NCBI GenBank assembly: GCA_023014485.1
Contig: JAJOZX010003318.1
Coordinates: forward strand, 248,001 to 312,000
Length of the DNA: 64,000 bases
Source of the DNA: Bathynomus jamesi
Taxonomy: Eukaryota > Arthropoda > Malacostraca > Isopoda > Cirolanidae
Direction of reading: 5' to 3'
The translations under genes and the position numbers were made by a program. Under the pieces are notes generated by a model. The model did no database searches. It saw nothing but the letters and a program-made list of their open reading frames with translations, and had not been told where the DNA came from. Shown here piece by piece: positions 56,585 through 64,000 of this stretch (the stretch's first letter is position 1; every line of letters starts with the position of its first letter).

Positions 56585-59500
56585 GGGTCATTCTCTGTCA
56601 GATCAACCAGTGCCTAAAAACCCTCATCTCTCAGATTTTGCTGAAATTTGGTTTATAGGGAGTTTGTGGGCCCTGAATCCATTTCTGAAATTATAAGGTC
56701 AATCCGACCAACGGTTCAAGAGATATGACCTCGGGAAACTTGAGGTCACTTGCGAGGTCACTAACATTTGGCGACCCATAACTTGGGTAATAATGGTCAC
56801 AATTATATAAAAGTATATATATTTAGAATCAGAAAACGACAAGGAATCCAAATATGCATGTTTTAGAACTCTAGGTTGAAAACTAAAAAAGTTACACTGT
56901 AACCAAAATTTGAGGTCACGATTTGACCTCTGGGGTATCAAATGAGAATTTTTTTTTTAAATGTAAAAAATGAAGGCATAGGCATTGGCTATTAGAATCA
57001 GCAAAAAAAGGTTTGTTTATGTTAGTATTTTTCATGTAACTAACATGTAAGTGAACACCATATTCATAAGTTGTGCATCAATTCTACCTATTTTTTCACA
57101 CTTAAGCTCATAATTTGACCTATAGAAATTAAAATTACATTTTTTTATAGATATAAAAACAAAGGCAAAAAATGTAAAATTGTATTTCACTGCTAATCTA
57201 CACTGGCAATAATAGTTATAATAGTGAAAGGGGAAGACCTACTTAGAGGATTCATGTGCTAGCCTAATACAATTTTTGCATGCTCGATGCTCTCATCAAT
57301 TTCTTTTTGTGGAAAAATGTATTGAATTCTGCTGCCTCCTCTTAGGGTAGGACAACTCATTACAGTTAATATATGATGTCCTGGCACTGCACATGAATCC
57401 TTGTTTGATGGATAATAATATGCACTTGATCCTGATGACCCAGAGGGATGTAGAAAGTTCACAGTGAAATCATCAAACTCTTCACAATATTCCTCCACAA
57501 TTCCATACCAAACTTGCATGTCATAAATGCAGCCAACATACTCTCCTGGTTTGACACATTTTAGGTTACCAAGCATTGCAGGTTCATTAGTAAAATGACT
57601 TTTCCTTATTCTTTTCTTTTCTCCAATGCCACTTGAAATGGGATACACCATCAGTTCTTCCTTGTTTAGGGGAACAAATCTATGATATTTCTGAGTTCCA
57701 GGAATAGCCCTACTATCCTTGAATCGATGTTCCAACCGTTCTTCTGCATCTTTCAAATCAGCTGTAGTTACAAAGAAAAAATTTATCTTCTTGCTCAAGT
57801 TTTCTTCACAAAACTGAAACATGTGTTCTGGTGTAAGAATTTGCCTCTCTGTAGTTCTCTGCAAACTGGCACGAGCAGTAGCTCTTTTCACTGTTCCTCC
57901 AATCCCATCACATGCATTTTTGCCATGGGATGTAGCAAAGAAGTGCCATTCACAAGACAGACCAAAATCCTCTTCATGGTAACAGAGATTTGTGAAGTTG
58001 TATCTGTTCTTATATTGGCCAGCACATCCATCTGAGAAATAGTGCACCTTCTTCAATTGTGGGCATCTGAATTTAACATATGTCATAAGCTTCAATATGA
58101 ATGAGTAAACCATTATAGTGTTGTGTTTTAGTGATGCAGATAAGAAACAGACACTAAAATGGCTAAGTTCCTGGTCTGCAGATGATCTATAATAGATGAC
58201 AAAAGGGTGAACTGTACACTGTGAATTGTCCCAGTGAAACCCTTGGGCAGCATCCTGGACAATGAAAGAATAATTCTCAGAGAAATCACCTACTATAACT
58301 ACCTCGCTCTGAGGTAGTAGTGTTTCTTTCAACTGCTTGAAGTACTGTGATTGTTGCTGAGCAACAAAGTGATGACGAACCATGCAGGATATTTTCATGC
58401 TTAGGGATGATAAGTATTCATGAAGTGGCTCCACCTTATCAACCATTGTACAACGGTCAACAGTCACCCATTGCTTGTAAGATATTTCATTTGGAGCTGA
58501 TTTCACACTGTCAAGTAACTCAAGAAAATCCAGGACACCCTCTTCTCTTGGGCAATCATTGCAAAGTTGCATCATGCAAGTCTCTCTTTCTGTACTGCAG
58601 ACACTGTAATCCATAAGATCCTTGTATGAAAGACCTCTTTCTCCCAATGCAGCCAGCTGCAATTTTGGATTTTGATGGTATGTGCAGACACAGACAGAAT
58701 GAGTCCCACCACTACCGGCAAGCACACAATATGATGGCCGTAATTTTGCAAATGTGGAAAATCCTATTTTGGGATTCTTTTCATCATTTTTATATAGTTC
58801 AAACATCTCTCTTAAATTCCCGAGGACCAATCGTTTTTGCACCTTCAGCACTGATAACTTTCACGCAATCCTTTTGGCCAGGACACATATGACTAACCTC
58901 TTCTGACTCATAGAATCTTCTAACTATATCTTTGTGTTCTTCAGATATCACTTTTCCTTTGCTCATTAGTGGAATCTTCGGAAGGATTCCATGTTCTGAT
59001 TTAAGTGAATGGCTTCTTTTCACCATGTATGTTGTAGTTTGAAAGAAACTAGCTGTTTTTTCAATTGTGTATGGTGAGAGTGTCAATATTTGTAGTTTGT
59101 GATGGTGACATTTGCTCTCCAGGAATGACTATTTCAATTCATTCATTAATTTGTCTAGATGTTTTTCAGATTTAGTTTCAGGTTTTGAAGTATCACTTAC
59201 CTCCTCGGTAATTTGAACACCATAACTGAGTTCTAGCCTCTCCTTCAGGTGTTTCTGAGCAGATGATAGCTTACCACGAGCCTTGCGCTTTTTCTGGCTT
59301 AATGACAGCCCTTCTGAAAAGAACAGAAAAAAAGGTTTCACACACCTGAATATTAGTAATTAAATATTAATTATAGTACCTTAAATGCTATATAATTGGC
59401 TATATAGTAGATCAAACAGACCTTGTAGTAAAGTATAAGTTATTATATTAATTTATTACTTACTTTTTTTAACTGGTGTTTGGTCCAGAAATGCTAGAAC

Positions 59501-60893
59501 TGGTTCAACTGAAGTTGAAGGATTTTCCTTTATCAAGCAATCACTGTCATTGTCCAGATCTTGAATTGGAGAGATGTTACTCAAGCCACTGATAGTAGAT
59601 GATTCATTTGAATCCTGCTCAGACTCGTTGTTTTCAGTGGTACTAAGTATAGTGGGGGTTTTTCATTATCAGTGTCCAGCAGTTCACACATAACAATGAG
59701 TCTTTTTTCACTCTTCCAGCACATTTTTCAACAAGTACATCAGTCACTTTTCTAAGATTGATTGTTATGCGTTTCTTGTGTTTTTGAATAGGGTCCTGGC
59801 AGTATTTCAAGTGCCAAACCATTGTATTTTGATCTGTAAAGATATAGGATTTACAATTAGGTAATATATATTTTTTAGAAAATATATAGCTATACACACT
59901 TAATATTTTAGGCCTTGATAGTCTCTGAGGCTCATTAAAACACCATACCCACCAGCCACCCACAGTGCTGGCTGGAACTGTACTAACCTGTAGACAAGGA
60001 ATTTTGCAACTATCTGTGTTGATTCTGCACTTAGACAAGTAGCAACATGTTTCAACAGGTTTGTTTAGGCTACATGTGAGCTTAGTCTTCCCCTTTCACT
60101 ATTATAACTATTATTGCCAGTGTAGATTAGCAGTGAAATACAATTTTTATTAAATTCTTGGAGCTTGAGGTCAAATTGATAGCTAAGATATAAAAATTCC
60201 TTGAAATGACAAGCAATTTATAAATATGGTGTTCACTTATAAGTTAGTTACATGAAAAGTACCAACATAAACAAACTTTTTATGATTGTTTCTATTAGTC
60301 AAGAACTCTGACTTTGTTTTTTATATCTAAAAAATGTAATTTTAATTTCTATAGGTCAAATTATGAGCTTAAGTGTGAAAAAATAGGTAGAATTGACGCA
60401 CAACTTATGAATATGGTGTTCACTTATATGTTAGTTACATGAAAAATACTAACATAAACAAACTTTTTTTTGCTGATTCTAATAGCCAATGCCTATGCCT
60501 TCATTTTTTACATTTAAAAAAAAAATTCTCATTTGATACCCCAGAGGTCAAATTGTGACCTCAAATTTTGGTTACAGTGTAACTTTTTTATTTTTCAACC
60601 TAGAGTTCTATTGCATATTTGGATTCCTTGTTGTTTTCTGATTCTAAATATATATACTTTTATATAATTATGACAATTATTACCCAAGTTATGGCTCGCC
60701 AAATGTTAGTAACCTCGCGAGTGACCTCAAATTGCCCGAGGTCATATCTCTTGAACCGTTGGTCGGATTGACCTTATAATTTCAGAAATGGATTCAGGGC
60801 TCACAAACTCCCTATAAACCAAATTTCAGCAAAATATGAGAGATGAGGGTGTTAATTTCAATTTTTTTTGGTTGATCTGACAGAGAATGACCC
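56585..60893 (-). mobile_element. Family A1 DNA transposon, copy 3 (4.3 kb), 4-bp duplication TCTA
   Basis: GGGTCATTCTCTGTCAGAT begins at 56585 and its complement ends at 60893. TCTA is duplicated at 56581-56584 and 60894-60897. It lies inside the second intron of the family B1 gene, with its own gene on the same (minus) strand. The left arm here (56585 to about 57200) is the 3' side relative to its gene. Confidence 0.95.
57259..59822 (-). pseudogene. Family A1 transposase-like gene, copy 3, two exons (530-codon open core)
   Basis: Exon 1 is 59822-59464 (MVWHLKYCQDP; the usual Arg 3 is Trp) and exon 2 is 59313-57259. The frame 58851-57259 is open for 530 codons and holds the whole core: Cys-rich block, GDFSENYSF (Asp about residue 189 of this frame), FSDGCAGQYKN (Asp about 274), SHGKNACDGIGGTVKR (Asp about 315) and the C-terminal barrel-like tail. 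Upstream lesions are an extra C near 59653, CAG to TAG in the LKQSF segment near 59130, and an 11-base deletion between AAGGTGCAA direct repeats near 58845. The core is intact but the full-length protein is not. Confidence 0.9.
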
Positions 60894-60970
60894 TCTAATA
60901 AAAGAAATTCCACTAAATTTGTTCATTAGATAATAATATTCCTTGTTATTTTGTAAAGCTTATGACTCAC

Positions 60971-62456
60971 CTCTGGAAAACCATTATGTTTGGACTTGAA
61001 GAGCCCTCCACTTTCAAGCAATCCCAGCAAACACCTAGGATGACTTCGCCCACATGCCTGCGACAGGCGCACCAGAATACGGCACGCTCTAATTCCTTTT
61101 GGAGGGAGACGCAAGCAGCTGTTTTTTGTCCTGAAAAAAAAATGTAATTGTAGTTTAAGGCCACCATTTCAGGCACGTGCTTTTTGCAGATTTCTGTTAA
61201 ATCATTCACTGTATTTTGGTATTAATCTCGTGATAAATTCACGCTGATGTTTGAAATAGGTTTACCTGTATTGGATGAAGTTGTGTCGAAAACCATACCA
61301 ACGACATTCTGTTCACACTCCCAATCGACCAGAAGTTGTTTGGTTGCTGTTGATATCAAGTCTCCTTGAACCAGGCCAGCTTTTTGAGTCAAATGCGGAA
61401 GAGGTGGGACTCCAAGAAGCTTTGTGCCATTGACACCAGACACAAGAATGGGCAGGCGGTCATCAGTGCCTTTGGAATCCAGCGTGTCCATAAGTTTACC
61501 ATCCCAGTGCACCAGTACTTTGTCTGATGGTTGCCATTCATCCATAATTTTTAAACTTATTTCTGACACGATGGAAGCTCGGTATCGGTGGGCCGTCCTT
61601 GCATTTAGACTCAGCTTTGATGTATCTCCACCACATGCAGATACAAGGGAGTACACAATTGCACTCAGCTGGGTCGGCGAGATGTTGTTTCGAACACTGC
61701 ATGAAACAAGTTCTGCCAACTTCAGAATATCATGGGGTACAAAAATTGAAACTCCCTCTTTCACTGTTCTCCGATGTTCTCTCTTTGGTTCAGCAGTGCT
61801 GGCCTCATCAATGTCATCGTCCTCATCAGAGCTAATAGGTGAATCAATATCAGCCTGTACATTCTCAGCATGATCACATTGCTCTCTCTCTTGTCGCTTC
61901 TCTTCTCGCATCTGTCTTTTCTGTCGCTTCTGAACCTTTTCTGTGAGTACTTTGTTTACCCCAGAGTAGGTAGCTACTCTGTCACTTAGCATGCTTTTCA
62001 TAAAGAGTATGTCAGTATCGATGGCATCTTGTTCAGCCTGAGTTTTCCCCTTTTTCGCAGCTGCCATGTCTTTCAACACTGTGTTCTTATAAAATTTCAT
62101 CGTCAGGCTCAATTCTGATTTAAACTTCATAATTCCAGGATCATCAGCCCATCTTCTATCCTCATTCTTTTTCATAAGCATCATGTAGTCTTTGTCATAG
62201 TAAGTTTTAATCACTCTGCCAATATTGTTCCTGCCTGTAATGGTCGGGACATTCACCTTCTGGTAATGCAAAAGCACATTGTCAATGGTGGCAGATAAAG
62301 CCTGGTCCCAATGCATATCCCGAAGGTTTGCTAACAGACATAGTAAGACCAGGCCTATTAGTTGGCAGTTTGCAGCCCTTTATTTCCTTTTCTTCTTCTC
62401 AGGGTACGGTGCCCAATAACATTCTGACATACTCATCATCTTGCCGTGTATCCATG
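60971..62456 (-). pseudogene. Family B1 transposase-like gene, exons 1 and 2
   Basis: A start at 62456 (MDTRQDDEYVRMLLGT) is followed by a frame change, then an open stretch to 61266. The stretch has a basic/acidic helical linker, HDILKLAELVSCSVRNN and LNARTAHRYR, then VLVHWDGKLMDTL (candidate first Asp) and LPILVSGVNGTKLLGVP. It ends with GMVFDTTSSNTG (candidate second Asp) at a GTAAAC donor. Exon 2 (61130-60971) adds LERAVFWCACRRHVGEVIL, the CxxH motif, and ends at GTGAGT. The motif order matches an RNase H-fold transposase of the hAT type. This orphan family is widespread in invertebrates but usually unnamed. The exon 1 frameshift suggests it is dead. Confidence 0.82.
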
Positions 62457-62796
62457 ATTAAATTCTCTATTCACAACATCAAATCACTGTCAAGGGAAAA
62501 GAAAAGAGCATCATTAAAATTAAATGCAATAAAATAATACGTGGAAAATTTGTGGGTCAGCGTTCCAGACCCGGAAATGAAAATCTGATAAAATGTGCTA
62601 TTTTCACACTTATTTATGAAGTTCATAAGCTGAAATAGCAATACTTGGTACGACGGTGCTAGCTCAAACATGCACCGATCTCCAAGAAAATTTACAGGGG
62701 TGTTTCCTAGATAAATACACAACACTAAAACTTTGAACAGCATTGTAGGACCATTTTTTGATTTTTGGAGGGCAATGGTCACACCCTAGTGTACAG

Positions 62797-63274
62797 TGGG
62801 GTTGTTCACTTTGTTAAAGGTCTTAATTTCTATTTCCTGTTCTTGTTCTTGTTTTTGTTTTCTCTCTTTTGTCACCCTTTTTGCTTGCAGTTTCCCTCTC
62901 TCTAGGGTCTCATCCTGAGGGTTTCCCACTTTTTCAGCAAGCTCTGCATTTGCAATGCTAATTTCCTCCTCCTGTAACTCACCTGCCAGTTCTACTTCAA
63001 GCTCTTCAAATTGCCTATCTCAGTCATCGCAAATTTGATGAGCACATCTAAAGCATGAGAATTTTCTTTTTGAATTTTAAAGGATGAGTAGGAAATAAAT
63101 AGGTAGTTCACTACAACTGTAGTGTATCCATAGCCTACATTCATCATATCTTAATGCATGTAGGTTGCAGTCTAATGCACATTTTATACATGGGTTTCTA
63201 TTTTTGTTTTCTTCCTCTGCCATGTTAACTTGCACACTGGTTTTAGTGTGGAGAACAGTCACCATTGGGTCCAT
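62797..63274 (-). pseudogene. CR1-like LINE, piece 1 (ORF1 N-terminus, PHD-like finger and coiled coil)
   Basis: Starts MDPMVTVLHTKTSVQVNMAE at 63274, then CIKCALDCNLHALRYDECRLWIHYSC, which fits the C-x2-C ... C-x2-C-x2-W-x-H-x2-C pattern of the PHD-like finger found in some LINE ORF1 proteins. After a stop near 63080 a Glu/Lys/Gln-rich coiled-coil stretch (62820-63060) ends VNNPTVH directly at the family B1 insertion. It is the 5'-most LINE piece; the promoter side was not identified. Confidence 0.62.
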
Positions 63275-63440
63275 TTTTTTGTAGATATTTGTAGATATTG
63301 AAATATTGTTTGTTAAACTTTACTAAAATATTTTAACAAACAAGTACTTTATTTTAGTCATGCAATCATAAATGTTTTGAATGACTTGCCATATGATCAT
63401 CGTAAATAGTAGCTCCTCAGTTTTAAGAAAAGCTTAAGTA

Positions 63441-63942
63441 CAGTAAACCCTCGCTATTTGTGGCTTCAATTATTCGCAGTCACTGCTTCAAAGCCACTGA
63501 TGGAGGAGAAGGAACAAGCACCACTCCCGAATCAAGCTTTGTAGCTAGTAAAGGCTGGTTTGAAAGATTCAAAAAACGTTTTTTGCTGCACAATGTCAAG
63601 ATTTCAGGGGTATAAGCCTGAACAGGTCTTTAATGCCAATGAGACTGCCCTTTTTGGGAAGAAATTGCCATCACGCACTTACATTAGTTAGGAGGAGCGT
63701 GATGTATCAGGATTCAAAGCCACAAAAGATCATGCACTTCTCTCTTGTGCCAATGCTGCAGGTCACATGGTGAAGCCTGGCTTAATTCATAAGGCAGCCT
63801 GCGCACAAGCACTAAAAGGCAAGGATATGAACCACCTTCCTATACATTAGGCACAAAATCAATGGAGTATGGCGTATTCGCGGATTTCCCTTATTCACAG
63901 CACGAGTGGAACGCACCTACCGTGAATAATGAGGGTTTACTG
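63441..63942 (+). mobile_element. Tigger/pogo deletion derivative, TA-flanked
   Basis: CAGTAAACCCTCGC at the left and GAGGGTTTACTG at the right are inverted termini flanked by TA (63439-63440 and 63943-63944). Inside, the plus strand retains a broken transposase piece: ASKGWFERFKKR, FNADETALFGKKLPS (first catalytic Asp region), then ATKDHALLSCANAAGHMVKPGLI. The DNA-binding modules and the rest of the catalytic domain are missing. Complementary in content to the 6.1 kb derivative, which keeps the DNA-binding part instead. The last 55 bases of the window show nothing. Confidence 0.85.
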
Positions 63943-64000
63943 TACTTTCATGAATGAGAGGCTATTAATTATGTAAATAGTGTATATTTTTTGCTTATGT

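Larger units (their letters stand above)
55156..62788 (-). mobile_element. Family B1 DNA transposon, hAT-like, 8-bp duplication GTGTACAG
   Basis: Termini are TAGGGTGTGACAGTTGCCC (left) and the complement of TAGGGTGTGACCATTGCCC (right). Inverted similarity continues inward for over 100 bases (TCCTACAATGCTGTTCAAA on both sides). GTGTACAG is duplicated perfectly at 55148-55155 and 62789-62796. Without the family A1 copy inside, the element is about 3.3 kb. The 8-bp duplication and TAGGG start fit the hAT superfamily. It interrupts LINE ORF1, whose frame is restored by its removal. Confidence 0.93.

Noticed and set aside
57259..58851. A complete, active family A1 transposase in copy 3
   Set aside because: The 530-codon frame is only the C-terminal part; the upstream exon portion carries a stop, an extra base and an 11-base deletion.
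62328..62782. Short frames on both strands between the B1 gene and its terminus
   Set aside because: They lie in the B1 terminal arm and show no conserved motif or splice signal.

Overview
This 64 kb window looks like gene-poor, AT-rich, repeat-saturated DNA from an invertebrate animal. An arthropod, perhaps a crustacean, is my guess from the mix of BEL/Pao, piggyBac, mariner, hAT and CR1-like elements, the long simple repeats and the spliceosomal introns; the sequence does not fix the species. I found no convincing host gene, rRNA, tRNA, CRISPR array or prokaryotic feature. Almost every open reading frame belongs to a transposable element (TE), a TE fragment or a tandem repeat.

Two TE families with poorly known proteins dominate. 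FAMILY A has termini reading GGGTCATTC, terminal inverted repeats (TIRs) of several hundred bases, 4-bp target duplications, and a spliced protein with the motifs GDFSENYSF, FSDGCAGQYKN and HGKxxCDGIGGTxKR. There are three young, near-identical copies (A1: 21606-25910, 48628-52943, 56585-60893), a diverged copy (A2: 27948-33531), an old copy that is split and inverted (A3: about 4244-13279 plus 27748-26190), and solo arms. FAMILY B has HWDGK, DTT/DSTN-NTG, CxxH and ERxVKL motifs. Its best copy (B1: 55156-62788) is bounded by TAGGGTGTGAC inverted repeats and a perfect 8-bp duplication, so it behaves like a very divergent hAT transposon.

Layout, left half: 1-826, a family B remnant; 913-1836, a TG-rich tandem array; 2629-4199, a mariner-like element; 4244-13279, the old A3 element with its first intron filled by a Tigger-like element, a 30-bp satellite (split by a piggyBac with an intact transposase) and a 16-bp minisatellite; 13280-16150, a hAT; 16436-18045, a MITE and a deleted LINE; 20048-26160, a family B copy split by A1 copy 1; 26190-27748, the other half of A3 on the opposite strand, next to the flipped other end of the same hAT; 27948-33531, A2; 33557-36468, about 182 copies of a 16-bp repeat.

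Right half: a CR1-like LINE on the minus strand (63274 down to about 37000) has been cut into four pieces by B1, a BEL/Pao retrotransposon (40568-54934) and a family B2 element (37445-39618). The BEL is itself split by a hAT (45638-48502) and A1 copy 2, and B1 carries A1 copy 3 in an intron. Target duplications and restored reading frames support this order: LINE first, then BEL, B1 and B2, then the hAT and the A1 copies. The genes do not form a pathway. The window is a stratified record of successive transposition, satellite amplification and one probable inversion.
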